This document shows positions 30,625 through 42,098 of a DNA stretch of 64,000 nt, in pieces. The notes under the pieces were generated by a model. That model was not told where the DNA came from, made no database searches, and worked only from the letters and a program-made list of their open reading frames with translations. The translations under genes and the position numbers were made by a program. The DNA comes from Zymoseptoria tritici IPO323. Taxonomy: Eukaryota; Ascomycota; Dothideomycetes; Mycosphaerellales; Mycosphaerellaceae. Location: assembly GCF_000219625.1 (NCBI RefSeq), contig NC_018215.1:2232001-2296000 (forward strand). The letters are read 5' to 3'. How positions within the stretch are numbered: the first letter of the stretch is position 1; each line of letters opens with the position of its first letter.

Positions 30625-32279
30625 ATGGCGCTCGCGCCCAAGTCCGAGTCGCTGAGGATCTTCGAAAAGGTCAAGCGCAAGGAGGCGAACAAGATCTGCT
30701 TTGACTGCGGCGGCAAGAACCCAACATGGTCCAGTGTTCCATTCGGCATCTACCTGTGTCTGGACTGCTCGGCACACCACAGAAACTTGGGTGTGCATAT
30801 CAGTTTCGTGAGAAGCACGAACTTGGATCGTGAGTAGAGACCATACCCCAGGAAGGAGAGGGGAGGGGACGTGCGGTGATACAAAGTTCTGACGCATGAA
30901 TAGAATGGCAATGGGATCAGCTGCGACGGATGAAGGTTGGCGGGAATGAGTCTGCGACCAAGTACTTCCAGTCTCATGGTGGAAGTGCTGCCCTGGCGAG
31001 CAAGGACCCAAAGACAAAGTATACCAGCAATGCCGCGAACAAGTACAAGGATGAATTGGCTCGACGAGTGGAGGCGGATCATAAGAAGTGAGCAGACAAG
31101 ACAATCGGGTGGAATCATGAGACATGGTGTTGACAATTCGACAGATTCCCCGACGAGGTCGTGATTGAAGACTCTCCCGAAGACGCCGACTCCGGAACTC
31201 ATACTCCATCCGGTGAGCCTGGTGGCGACGACTTCTTCTCGTCTTGGGACAAGCCAACGATCAAGCGACCCAGCAACCCTCCCTCGCGCACCGGAACTCC
31301 CTCCAACGTCAACCGTACCGCCTCCCCATTCCTCAACGCCAATGCTAACGGCAACGGCATCGCTCGCTCCAAGTCGCCTCTGGTACCAGCCGAAGGAGCA
31401 ACCACCGCTCCCGCCGCGGCAAAGTCCGTCTCGACATCCGCGATTCGCAAGACCGCAACAACAAGCAAGCCGAAAGCCAACATTCTCGGAGCCAAAAAGA
31501 CCAAACTCGGCGCGAAGAAAGTCGACGCCAGCGCATTGGACTTTGACGAGGCGGAGAAGAAGGCTCGCGAGGAAGAGGAGCGGAAAGAGCGATTGGGATA
31601 CGACCCGAATGAAGAGACACCAAGCGAAAGCAGGATAAACGCCGCGCAACCGGATACTGCTGCTTCGACGATTCATGCTCCTACACCTCTCAGCCCAGCT
31701 CGCGGAGCTGCAGGCGGATTTGGTGCGGCGGGAAAGCCAAGAGAGAGGAGCGATAGCGAGATGGAGAGACTGGGCATGGGAGTGCGGAGACTAGGCTTCG
31801 GACAGGTCGGTGGTGGTGCGCCGAAGGGCGCTGCTCCCAAGGCCATGGGCTTTGGAAGCACGAGCAAGGCGCCAGTCGTTGGTAAGGCTTCCCTCAACAC
31901 GAAAAGTGGTACACAACCTAACCCCTCACCAGACGACTCAGAACGCTACGCCCGCGAAAAATTCGGCGTACAAAAGGGCATTTCCTCCGACGAATTCTTC
32001 GGCCGCAACGACTACGACAGCTCCGCGAAGAACGAAGCCAAGCAACGACTGCAAGGTTTCGAAGGCGCCTCTTCCATCTCTTCAAACGCGTACTTTGGTC
32101 GTCCGGATGATGATGGACCGGATGCGAATGGCGAGTATGGAGACTTGGAGACGGCGGCCAAGGACTTTGTTAGGAAGTTTGGGATTACGGCTGGAGATGA
32201 TTTGGAGAATTTGACGAGTATGTTGGGTGAGGGGGCGGGTAAGTTGCAGGGTGCTATTAGGAGTTATCTTAACTCTTAG
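30625..32279 (+). CDS. GLO3: ADP-ribosylation factor GTPase-activating protein Glo3
   Basis: Exons 30625-30829, 30904-31087 and 31145-32279 give 507 residues. The N-terminal ArfGAP zinc finger is complete ([20 protein letters not shown] then CLDC; Cx2Cx16Cx2C), and the arginine finger is in [14 protein letters not shown] disordered middle is rich in Pro, Ala and Lys. The C-terminus has the Glo3/ARFGAP2-3 repeats ([19 protein letters not shown] and [16 protein letters not shown]), which bind coatomer. Glo3 stimulates GTP hydrolysis on Arf1 in COPI vesicles for Golgi-to-ER return. The start is the ATG at 30625, since the frame upstream has no other ATG. Confidence 0.94.
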
Positions 32280-32587
32280 TTGTTGAGTGAGGGAGGTTGT
32301 TGTTGGATTCAGCGAGGTGTAGGCAGAGAGAAATGATGATGATAGATTGAGACCCGACGCTTTTGTGTTTCGGCCCTGTGCTCAACGGTAGACAGCCTGT
32401 ATCACAGGAACACGGAATCATTGCTCGGACGGTGAATTGCGTTCAAAGTAGTTTGAGCTGAAAGATAAGTGGTGTCCGCGCCGTTGAAACGAGTATGGTA
32501 TGATGGTATCTCCCCCTGAACGCCTCTCGGTCTTCGCCGATCCTGCAAGGAAGGATCAACAGGATAGAATCGCTCTTTAGTCACAGT
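32280..32587. other. Intergenic stretch, 308 nt, between convergent genes
   Basis: It contains the 3' UTRs of GLO3 and the DUF1776 gene. Nothing else was recognised. Confidence 0.4.
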
Positions 32588-33883
32588 TCACGCCTCCTGA
32601 TCGCTCAGCTCGACTTTGTCCCAAGTCAAAGATCCTGTACTAGAGCGCAAGTCTTCTTCCTTGTTGACAGCAGCCTTCGCCTGAGGTAGTCTTTGCTTGC
32701 CGGCGCCCATCATCCAGGCAATGAAAGCAGGTGGCATCCATTTTCCGATAAGATCGTAGGTGAGGCTTCCACGTCCGACATGCCTGTGCTTGATTAGACA
32801 CAACTTCACTGAGACCATACCGCGCGATTAAGCTTACAATGTGCGTGACGGCGACTTCGCTACAAGCGTGTCGAAAACAGAATCGTGCAGTGCTCTCAAC
32901 GGAGTCGGCTTCAACCGAGGAGCTGGAACACCTTCTCGCCGTTGCTTAGCGGAGATCGCGGGGATGTCCATGCTGCCAATTTTGATGTGAGTGAGAGGAA
33001 TATCATCCTCCTTCAGCTCTGCCGCAAGAGACGCTGCGAAGCCTTGCAGCGCTCCGTATACGGCACTTTCCATGGAGTGCGACGCTAGCCGTAATGACGG
33101 CGCCACGGACTGTGTGAGGAGCAGAACCCGAGCTTTGTGCCGTGTGACTGCCGGTAGGAGGAGTTGTGTCGTTGCTACGGTATTGAGGACCTTTGCGTTG
33201 AGCACCATACTCCACTCTTCGGAGCTTGTGTCTTCTACTCGCATGGGAGCGACTTGAGTGTCGGGGACAAGCACGAGACCCATGAACCTCAATCTGTGCG
33301 ATTCGGCATGGTCGAATGCACGATGGTCTCGTTCCAGCAAGTCCTGAAATCGCGCGAGCTGAGTCTGAGCTTTGAATGGATCGAGGACGTCCAAGGGCAG
33401 TGGTAGCAAGTCCACCCGAGACTGTGATCGAACGAAATGCTCGTCTTCGGCTGTGGGGCAGAGTACATAGACCACGAATCCTCGCCTCTCCAAGTCGAGA
33501 TACAGTGCCGCCGTCAGAGGATTTGCCACTGCTCCAGAAATGACGACCACGTCCGTTCTGGCACCACTGTGTGATTTCCTCGCTCTTCGCTTCCGCCTGG
33601 CGTCCTTGCTCTTGATGTAGTAGAAAGCAGTGCCAGCTGTTCCAGTCACCACGAACGCCGCGAGGCCCGCCGTCAAGGCTTTATTCTTGAGCATCCATCG
33701 CTCAGCGACTTGCCATGTGGTCGGCGGAGGTAGCCGTTGAACAGGTCGGCGCACGGGTATCGAGGATGAGTTGAAGCTGTCTCGTAGGCTGTGAGCGATG
33801 CTGTCAAACTGGCGCTCCACACCGTCGGCAATCTCGTTGAACTGGGCGCGCGCGAAGTCGATGAGGTGCTGTGCGTCCGTCAT
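32588..33883 (-). CDS. DUF1776 family protein (SDR-like)
   Basis: Exons 33883-32838 and 32783-32588 give 413 residues. The N-terminus opens MTDAQHLIDFARAQFNEIAD, then a hydrophobic helix (ALTAGLAAFVVTGTAGTAFYYI, about 75-96). A Rossmann-like region follows (DVVVISGAVANPLTAALYLD), resembling short-chain dehydrogenases but with a degenerate glycine motif. The later SMESAVYGALQGFAASLAAE has a Tyr but no YxxxK. This suggests an SDR fold that may have lost catalysis (inference). The second exon (HVGRGSLTYDLIGKWMPPAF) is a conserved closing segment. Fungal members are uncharacterised. Confidence 0.85.
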
Positions 33884-34632
33884 GGTGTTGTGAAGGTAGT
33901 AAGGTGGTAGTGATGGTGGTTGATATCAAAGACTACGAATGAGTGATGGCGATAGTGACGATTGCTTCCATGTTCGCAAGCGTGACAGGGCAGGGTTGGT
34001 CGATCAGGCGGGGCACATTAAGATGTGGTCGGAGCTTTGCCCGCTAAAAGGCTTGTGTTCGTCGTGTTCTCGCACGTGAACCAGAGAAGATCTTGAGGAT
34101 ACATCAACAAGAACAAGAAAACCTCCAGTATGTTTGTGATCTTGTTTGCCCGAGCAGCTGTACTTTGATGCGCATGGAATCACGGCGACGCCTACGGGAG
34201 GCTGCTGGCTGCAATACATGGAAGCTACCGCCATCCATGTTGCTGCAATGCTGATGACGAAATACGAGGCGGCACGAGTCACAAAGTTGTACTTGCACTC
34301 TCTCTTCTTGTGCACGTGCGGTGCACTTTCTGCCTTCTATTGTTGCTTCTTGCTCACAGCATTTGCGTGGCCTCCTATCATCCTAATAAACCTCAACTCT
34401 CGCCATCCAACCCTATAGAACCGCCGATCAATCCATTGTTTTAAACCCAAAATCAAATACATTGCTGCTCATTTCAATATCGGCGCTAGCGGTACCGTTG
34501 GTTCAACGCACGGCGCACCTCGCATCCGTCTGTGACGCGATCGAGCGGTTGTCCATCTCTCAAAATTGTTTTCTTCCCAACTAACACACTCCATCAATCC
34601 ACGATCGCTGTCGCGCACGCCGTTCCGCCGCA
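33884..34632. other. Upstream region of divergent DUF1776 and PNS1 genes, 749 nt
   Basis: Two promoters face apart here. The stretch from about 34310 to 34625 is pyrimidine-rich and probably leads into the PNS1 transcript. No other gene was recognised. Confidence 0.45.
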
Positions 34633-36442
34633 ATGGATCCCAACAACCAGGGCTACGGCCAAGCGCAGGGCTACTACAATGGACAGCAGCAGTACAACAG
34701 TGCGCCTCCTCCGAAGCAGTATCAACAATACGAACAGGGCCCTCCGCCGCAGCAATTCCAACAGCAGCAGTATCAGCAATACGACAATGGTGGACCTGGA
34801 CCGCAGGAGCAGATGCCCAACCCGCCTTCGTACGGCCAGAACTACAGCTCACCGGATGGCAAAGCTGGTTTCGAGCAAACGTTCAAAGTCGAGCGTCCCA
34901 AGTGGAATGATGTTCGTAATTCTCGGCGCAAGTCGTCTCCTAATCGCAAACTGACCCTGTTCGCACACAGCTCTGGGCCGGCGCATTGCTGATTGTCGTC
35001 TTTCTGGGATACGTTGCCATCAGTGGTTACTGTCTCCATTCTTACGCCTCGAACAGCAGCCTTAACAATGGCGGTTTCTCCAATACCGACAACACATTCG
35101 GCCTCAATGGAAACACTTTGGTCCTCTTCGCCTTTGTCCTGGTCGCTGCTCTGGTTCTCGGGTACGCCTACGTCGTTATGGCACGCATGTTCACCAAGCA
35201 ATTCATCTGGATCAGCGGTATCCTCAACATCTGCATGACCATTGCAACGGCCGTCTACCAGTTCTACCGCCATGCTTACGTCGGAGGTGTACTCTTCGCG
35301 CTTCTCGCCGTCTTCACCATCATCTGCTTCATCTCATGGATCAAGAGAATCCCGTTCTCCGTGTTGATGTTCCAGACTGCCGTGGATGTGTCGAAGAAGT
35401 TCGGTCACGTTTACTTGGTCTCTTTCATGGGTGGCTTGATCGCAGCTCTTTTCGCCGCCTGGTTCGCTGCCACGCTGGTAGCCGTCTACATCCGATTCCA
35501 GCCTTCCAACAACAATCCTGCGTGTGCTGCTGGAGGTTCTGGAGGAGACTGCAGCAAGGCCACTGTCATTGGACTGGTCGTGTATATCACTTTCGCTGGA
35601 TACTGGATCACCGAGTGGCTCAAGAACACCATCCACGTTACCATCTCTGGAGTGTATGGCGCATGGTACTTCAACCCAAATAATCCGGCGAAGGGCGCCA
35701 CTCGCGGTGCTGCGAAGCGGGCGTTGACATACTCATTTGGCTCAATCGCATTTGGTAGCTTGATCGTTGCCATTCTCGACTTTCTTCGATTCGCCTGCTC
35801 CATCGCCCGTGGAAATGGAGGGACCGGTAACCCAGTCGCTGACTGTGCATTCTGCATTCTGCAGTGCATTCTTGGTTTGATCCAGTGGGCGATTGAGTTC
35901 GTCAACCGATACGCCTTCAGCTACATCGTAAGTACTGGCATTCGAGGACGGTACGTACCTTGGGCCTCTCACTAACAGATTGGCAGGCCCTCTACGGCAA
36001 AGCATACATCGCCTCTGCCAAGGGCACCTGGAAAATGATCAAGGACCGTGGCATCGATGCACTCATCAACGAGTGTCTTGTCGGTCCAGTCCTCTCAATG
36101 GGCTGCTTGTTCGTGGCCGTTTGCTGCGCGCTGGTCGCCTACATCTACCTGGACGTCACCGACCCAGCATACAACGAGGGTGGAGCTTTTACCGGAGTCA
36201 TCGTCGTTTATGCCTTCCTCATCGGTCTTCAAATTGCCAGCTGCTTCGTTGTGCCGATCAACAGTGGAATCGATACCATCTTCGTTGGAATGGGCTGGGA
36301 CCCTCAGTGCCTGATGCAGCAGCATGGAGATTTGTACCAGAGAATGGTGCAGGTGTACCCTCATGTAAGTCGGGCGATGCGGTGTGGTGATCCAAATGGC
36401 GTGCTGACTGTCTCACAGGTACAACAAGCAATCCACGCATGA
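34633..36442 (+). CDS. PNS1: Choline transporter-like membrane protein (SLC44/Pns1)
   Basis: Exons 34633-34911, 34971-35927, 35987-36364 and 36419-36442 give 545 residues. The cytosolic N-terminus is Gln/Tyr/Pro-rich (QQYQQYEQGPPPQQFQQQQY). About ten hydrophobic helices follow, starting with LWAGALLIVVFLGYVAISGY. Family signatures are visible: KRALTYSFGSIAFGSLIVAI, CILGLIQWAIEFVNRYAFSY, and YGKAYIASAKGTWKMIKDRG. The protein ends YPHVQQAIHA. The last intron is 54 nt and has no in-frame stop, so its retention would add 18 residues without changing the end. Yeast Pns1 is at the plasma membrane; its substrate is unclear. Confidence 0.92.
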
Positions 36443-37062
36443 GAGGCGCATCGTGGAAAGACTTTCGTTGATGCTGCGGTAATATCAAACACAAGAACAC
36501 AATGCACTCGATTGCAGAAATGTCACGGTTCGCTTGAGATCAAGGCACAAGGAGGACTCAGAGTACGTGTATAACGCCGATCTTGGAAGCGCTGGTGACA
36601 CAGTACACGTTTCGGCGTGCATACCTTCCGCGGGTGGTTGCATTGCTTGCTCCGGGATGTCGGTCTCCTCAGGCCGCAATTGGACGCGCTGCACGTTTGA
36701 ACCCCGGCAAACTCGACTTGCATGGCACACATTATCGTGGCAGCTGGATCTTGAGGAACATGCGGTGGGCCTGCAGATTCGGTTGCATTTCGGGATTTGC
36801 GTGTCGCTCGTTGCGAAGCGTGTTACGATGGAGGACCATCATTGAGACAGGTAGGTCTCCAGATCTTCCATAGACCACCGTATCTGGACAGTGCTCCTCT
36901 GCGTGATTGTTTGTCCTAGAAAGTTGCAAGGGGAGGAGTACCTAGGGGCGGCTTAAAACGCTGTGTGATTCTGTGACGTTGCAAAGCGCCACATATCCCT
37001 GCTCTCCCCGCCAGCCCCGCGTTGCGGGCAGGCTGGTGCCATCACACCACGACGCGAGCAAA
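36443..37062. other. Intergenic stretch, about 620 nt
   Basis: This is the 3' UTR of PNS1 and the distal promoter of the mannitol-1-phosphate dehydrogenase gene. No coding frame with protein-like composition was seen. Confidence 0.4.
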
Positions 37063-37064
37063 CA

Positions 37065-37137
37065 TTGTCTGTTTCTTCTTGGTCTCCTTCTTTTCTTCTT
37101 CTACTCCATCTTCCATTCCCTCTCCGATTCTCCTCCA
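37065..37137 (+). promoter_or_regulatory. Pyrimidine-rich tract before the mannitol-1-phosphate dehydrogenase transcript
   Basis: An almost unbroken run of C and T (TTTCTTCTTGG, TCTTCTTCTAC and similar) lies 340-410 nt before the start codon. Such CT tracts commonly precede transcription starts of strongly expressed filamentous-fungal genes. Confidence 0.55.
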
Positions 37138-37186
37138 GAACACACGCCCGCTCTACCGCACCTCTTCTACACTGTAAGCTGACAGG

Positions 37187-37273
37187 ATGTCTGCTCCGAC
37201 TCTCGACCAACTTGCCGGCATCCCCAGCGAGCTTGGTCCCGTGGTGGAGAGAATACATTCACCGGAGGATTGA
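37187..37273 (+). other. Upstream ORF in the mannitol-1-phosphate dehydrogenase leader
   Basis: ATG to TGA encodes 28 residues (start MSAPTLDQLAGIPSEL). It lies between the pyrimidine tract and the leader intron, so it would be in the mature 5' UTR if transcription starts near 37140. Whether it is translated is unknown. Confidence 0.4.
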
Positions 37274-37346
37274 ACTGACCAGGACCGCGTAGCTTTCTCA
37301 CCACCAATACCGCAACCATTTCCTCCAGAGTCGAGTCAATCAAAGG

Positions 37347-37445
37347 GTATGTCTTCTCACTGCCCGACACACTACTCGACTTCACACTGCACCTTGTCGA
37401 AGCCTGGAGCTTCGAGTAGCACATCACTAACATCATTCCCTGCAG
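37347..37445 (+). other. Predicted intron in the 5' UTR, 99 nt
   Basis: Donor GTATGT, branch-site sequence CACTAACAT and acceptor CCCTGCAG are all strong. Its removal leaves the start codon at 37477, 31 nt after the junction. Confidence 0.65.
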
Positions 37446-37476
37446 ACACCTCTCAAACCAACAGAGCACCAGCAAG

Positions 37477-38643
37477 ATGGGTTTGAAGGGCGTCCACTTC
37501 GGCGGTGGCAACATCGGCCGTGGCTTCGTGGCCGAATTCCTCCACAACTCCGGCTATGAAGTCGTCTTCGTCGATGTCATGGATTCAATCATTGAGTCTC
37601 TCCAAAAGACCTCCAGCTACGAAGTTACCGAGATCGGTCCCGATGGCGAGTCGAAATTCACCATCGACAACTACCGCGCACTCAACTCCAAGCATGAAAT
37701 GGAGAAGGTCATCCACGAGATTGCTACTGCAGACATTGTCACCTGTGCTGTTGGACCGAACATCCTGAAGTTCATCGCTGAGCCGATCGCCAAGGGTATT
37801 GATGCACGTACGGAGAAGAAGCCTCTTGCCGTTGTCGCTTGTGAGAACGCAATTGGAGCTACGGACACTCTCCGCGGGTTCATCGAGGGAAAGCTTTCAG
37901 ATGACAGCAAGACGAACATTGCATCCAAGGCAGAATTCGCCAACTCCGCCATTGACCGAATCGTGCCAATCCAAGATGAGGGCGCAGGTCTGAACGTCAA
38001 GATCGAGAAGTTCTACGAGTGGTGTGTGGAGGAGAAGCCCTTCAACGGCAGCCCACCACCCATCAAGGGCGTACACTTCGTCGACGACCTCGAGCCATAC
38101 ATTGAGCGCAAGCTCTTTACCGTCAACACCGGCCACGCCACCGCTGCATACTACGGTCACCAAGCCGGAAAGCAGTACATCCACGAAGTCCTCGAAGACC
38201 CCAAGCTCCACGACATTGTACAGAACGTGCTCAAGGAGACTGCCCATCTGATCTGCACCAAGCACGACCACATTTCCAGGGAGGAGCAGGAGGAGTACGT
38301 CCAGAACATTGTCAAGCGTATCAGCAACCCAGTGCTCAAGGACAACGTCGAGCGTGTCGGTCGTGCTCCGCTTCGCAAGCTCTCCCGCAAGGAGCGTTTC
38401 ATTGGCCCGGCTGCACACTTGGCTGAGCAGGGTGACAGCGTGGAGTGCATTTTGGGATCGATTGAGCAAGCTCTTCGTTTCCAGAATGTGGAGGGTGATG
38501 AGGAGTCTGCCGAGCTGGCGAAGAAGTTGAAGGACATGGACTCGAAGGCGGCGACGAAGGATATCACCGGTTTGGAGGAGAGCCACCCGCTGTTCGAGAA
38601 GGTCGAGGCGATTGTGAAGAAGGTGCAGGGCGAGTCTAAGTAG
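37477..38643 (+). CDS. mpdA: Mannitol-1-phosphate 5-dehydrogenase
   Basis: A single exon of 388 residues, the usual length of the family. The NAD-binding loop is at the N-terminus ([19 protein letters not shown]). The long-chain dehydrogenase catalytic pattern K-x4-N-x2-H is present in [19 protein letters not shown] (about residues 210-220). The enzyme interconverts fructose 6-phosphate and mannitol 1-phosphate with NAD(H) in the cytosol. Fungi use mannitol as carbon store, for reducing power and against oxidative stress. Codon choice is strongly C-ending (AAG, ATC, TTC), which suggests high expression. The leader has an intron and an upstream ORF, so post-transcriptional control is possible. 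Confidence 0.95.
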   Translation: MGLKGVHFGGGNIGRGFVAEFLHNSGYEVVFVDVMDSIIESLQKTSSYEVTEIGPDGESKFTIDNYRALNSKHEMEKVIHEIATADIVTCAVGPNILKFIAEPIAKGIDARTEKKPLAVVACENAIGATDTLRGFIEGKLSDDSKTNIASKAEFANSAIDRIVPIQDEGAGLNVKIEKFYEWCVEEKPFNGSPPPIKGVHFVDDLEPYIERKLFTVNTGHATAAYYGHQAGKQYIHEVLEDPKLHDIVQNVLKETAHLICTKHDHISREEQEEYVQNIVKRISNPVLKDNVERVGRAPLRKLSRKERFIGPAAHLAEQGDSVECILGSIEQALRFQNVEGDEESAELAKKLKDMDSKAATKDITGLEESHPLFEKVEAIVKKVQGESK

Positions 38644-39100
38644 ACTGTGGAAGGGCATGACCCACGGGGGGAGATCGACAGTGAAATCACGAAGGAAGGG
38701 CCTATATTAGACACCCCAGCTTGTTGTCGTCAAGAGCACGACTAAGTCACCGGCATGTGAACGATTTTGATGCATTTCATCTTAGCTGGCGATCATAGCA
38801 ATGAGCACGATATGAAAGCGATCGCACTTGAGCAGTCGTTTCCCCGCATCCCTCTCCACGGAACCATGTCGTGAAACGATGAAGAACAATGGGATTGTTC
38901 CGTCGTCATTGCTCCAACATGTGAAACTTGGCACCACTAAGGTGGTGCTTGGTTGCTTCTACCATCGGCTTACTGTAGCCCTAGCGACGGGAATGTCTCT
39001 CACGAGGCAGTGGGACCGATCACAAAGAACTCTTTTATACCTCAAGCATCTTTACATATCATTACCCTGCATCTTTAGCCCCAAGAAACCCAACACAACG
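38644..39100. other. Intergenic stretch, 457 nt
   Basis: This is the mpdA 3' UTR and the promoter of the DUF2415 gene. A TATA-like TTTTATAC lies at 39033-39040, 60 nt before the next start codon. Confidence 0.45.
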
Positions 39101-41817
39101 ATGAGCGGCTCATCAACGCCAAGCAGTTTGCCTGACCTCATTGCCATGTGAGATCGACAAAGCCCTGTCATTCCCCCACACTTCCTCCAACGCCTTCAAA
39201 CTCCGTCATTTCGTCTGCGATCCGTCTGCTTTGTCTCGAACATTCGCACTGACCCGCCGCGATCACCGCAGTCCAGACGACGACCCGAATCCCGAACCTC
39301 ATCCGTCGAACCTATTCTCTCCGCTTGGTATTGCCGCGAGACAGTCCCCCGCTGCTGTCCCGTCCAGAACGCGCAGGATGGCTATCGATCCGGTTCCGTG
39401 CGTACCTTGTCGCGCTCGGTCTTTGGCTTGGAGGACAGTAGCTGATTGATGCGAATAGATATCCGGAAGCACACGACCTGGCGCAAACACAAAAGGCTTT
39501 CTACGAAGTCAAGATCCCAGTATCGTGAGGATATGCAGATCCGAGTGCGCCCTCGCCGAGTACTGACCTGCGCCTCTTCCATAGACACTGGCAACTACGG
39601 CACTACATCTCCGCACCCGAGGAGGATTTACTCTACTACGCCAGCGGCAAAGACGTCTACTGCCTCAACACTTCCACCAAAAAGCGCAAACACATCACCA
39701 CCCTACCTTTCGAAGCGAGGTGTACCGCATCCGGCCATGGCTGGGTCTGTATAGGCGGCGAGGACGATGGACTCTTTGCGGCGATTAAGCTTTCAGGAGC
39801 ACTCGATGTGGACGCGGCGCTGCCGATTGAGGGATGGAGGCAAAGCAGTGGGCATCGGACACCGACCGTGAAAGTTGAGCGGATTGGAGAGGAAATCGTC
39901 AATTCGATCTCGGTACATCGGATACAAGATGAGGAGGCACATTTGGACGACATTGTCGCGGTTCTCACGAATAATGACAATACGGTACGGATATACAGTT
40001 TACCGCAGGGGCTAGAGACGAGGGTGAAGGATTTGCCATTCGCGATCAATCATGCGACGATATCGCCGGATGGGACGACATTGGTGGCGGTGGGAGACTA
40101 CAACCAGGCATACTTCTTCACGAGAGAGATTTTGGACGCGCCGCCGCAAATACCCAAACCGCATAATCGCCTCACGAGCGCGAGTCTGGATTGGACGTTG
40201 ACGAATGTGGTGACGCTACATTCGAATGAGTCGACGTGTGGATATTTTACAACGGCGTGGTCGCCGAGTGGACATTTGGTTGCGCTGGGGTCGGAAGGTG
40301 GATATGTGACGATTCTGGATGCGGATATACTCGCGGACCCAGAATGCGAAGATGACGAGGCGGTGGTGGCAGTGGTTGCGGGATCGCGGGCTGACTTGTC
40401 AGGCCTCCACCCTGGTGCGATCCGGACGATGATGTTCTCCCCGGAGCCATGGAATTTGTTCATATGGGCGGAGGATCAGGGGAGGATATGTATAGGGGAT
40501 CTGCGAACTGGGTTGAAGAGCAGGCAGGTCATTAATTTGGATCCGAAGGATGAATCTCTGGAGAGGTTGGAAGTGGAAGACTTGCCTTCTGAAAATGCGA
40601 CACCGAGTGCAGTTCGGGACGATCTGGACGAGTTGGATTTGCTGCGGAGGTATCGATCACAGGTGACGGATGGGTATCCGTCGCCAGTACATTCTGCGAC
40701 GGAGTGGATGGAGGTGAGGAGACGGCAACGAGAGCAGCGTCAGCGACACGAACAGAACGCTTTGCGAAGATCATACACCGGCATTTCGAGCTCGCGTCAT
40801 GCGTCTGATGCTGAAGGCTTGACGAGACGAGAACAGCAGATATTGGAATCATTGCGAACATCACGGCAGAGAGAAGAAGCCCGCGCGAATGGACAATCGC
40901 CGTCGACGACATATACCAGCGCGGACATGTTCAACGCCTCGGGAGATATGCCGACCTCAACGACCTCTAGCACTGCAGACCTGCCTCAGCCGATTTCCGA
41001 GATTCTAGCTTCGGCACAAGAGTCGATGCCAGCTCTGTCGAGAACGCACGCCGCAACAGAGCGACCACCATCTTCCCACGCAGCCGAATCGCCAACCACA
41101 TTCGCCCAGGTCCATTCAATACCGGAAGCTTCATGGGCAGCTCGACGGCCCACCTCGAATTTGTCCCGCCTCGCGGACCCGTCCCGCCTCGCCGACCCGT
41201 CCCGCCTTCCTCGCCGACGACAATCCATCTTCCTCAGCCCTCCCGAGTCCTCGTCCGGTAGCCGGCAGCCTGCTCAATCTTCCCGGACAGCCGCTGAAGA
41301 CGACGACGAAAACCCTTGGCGCCTCATCGAAGAGCACATGCCCGCCCGCGGCCCACTCTTCGAAGGCGCCGCTCGCGCCCGTGCCGCTCCTCCCCTCCCC
41401 GAAGATGACCTCACACCCGAAGAACTCCAAGACGTTGAACGCGAGATCATCGCCGAGCGCCGTCTGGCCGCACAACAAGCCCGCACCCGCGAACGATGGC
41501 GAACCTCGCGTCTAGGTGCTGTCGTTAATGCTGCTGCGGTCGCGGCTGCGAGTGCCAATGTCTCGGGATTCCCAGAGTCGATGATAGCGGATCCGAGGCG
41601 CATTCCGTTCACTGAGAGACATGATACGTCGCTCAGACGGGTTCCTGTGATGAGGTTCTCGGCGATTGGTGGAGGGAGGGAAATTGGAGTGAGGACTGCG
41701 GGATTGGCGATTTCTCCTGATGGGAGGGTGCTTTGGGCGGCGTGTGAGGAGGGGATTTTTGAGGTTAAAATCAAGGTCAAGGGGAGGATGTTTTGGCCGG
41801 CGGTGGAGATGAGGTGA
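39101..41817 (+). CDS. WD-repeat-like protein with DUF2415 domain
   Basis: Four exons, 39101-39147, 39272-39397, 39459-39524 and 39585-41817, give 823 residues. The small exons join as DPVPYPEAHDLAQTQKAFYE and VKIPVSHWQLRHYISAPEED, an opening typical of the fungal family. Beta-propeller-like repeats follow, e.g. INHATISPDGTTLVAVGDYN and CGYFTTAWSPSGHLVALGSE. The DUF2415 segment (AIRTMMFSPEPWNLFIWAED) is near residues 270-310. A long low-complexity middle (Arg/Ser/Thr/Pro) ends with a final propeller-like strand pair (GLAISPDGRVLWAACEEGIF). The tandem SRLADPSRLADPSRLPRRR is present near residue 515. Function is not established. Splice sites are inferred from frame and conservation. Confidence 0.8.
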
Positions 41818-42098
41818 AAAGGGGCTGGATGAGAAGGTGATGAGATGAGGTGTATTGATACCCCCTGACTGCTGAAGAGTCGTGTACATTGCGATGTCCG
41901 TGGCTTTCGGAATGAAGGTTTCTCCGATTCTGGAGTCATCTTCGTGCGCATGCCGGTGTGAATAGCAGCTGAGTCTTTGTATAGATAGAGCCATCGTATT
42001 GGATAATCGGCAATGGTCAACAGCGACCCTGGACATACGATGCTCTCCTCGATCACAACCCTTCCGTTCTCGATCCATCTCCAAGCAACGCCGACGTC
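41818..42098. other. Short gap between convergent genes
   Basis: These 281 nt hold the 3' UTRs of the DUF2415 gene and the amidohydrolase gene. Nothing else was recognised. Confidence 0.4.
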
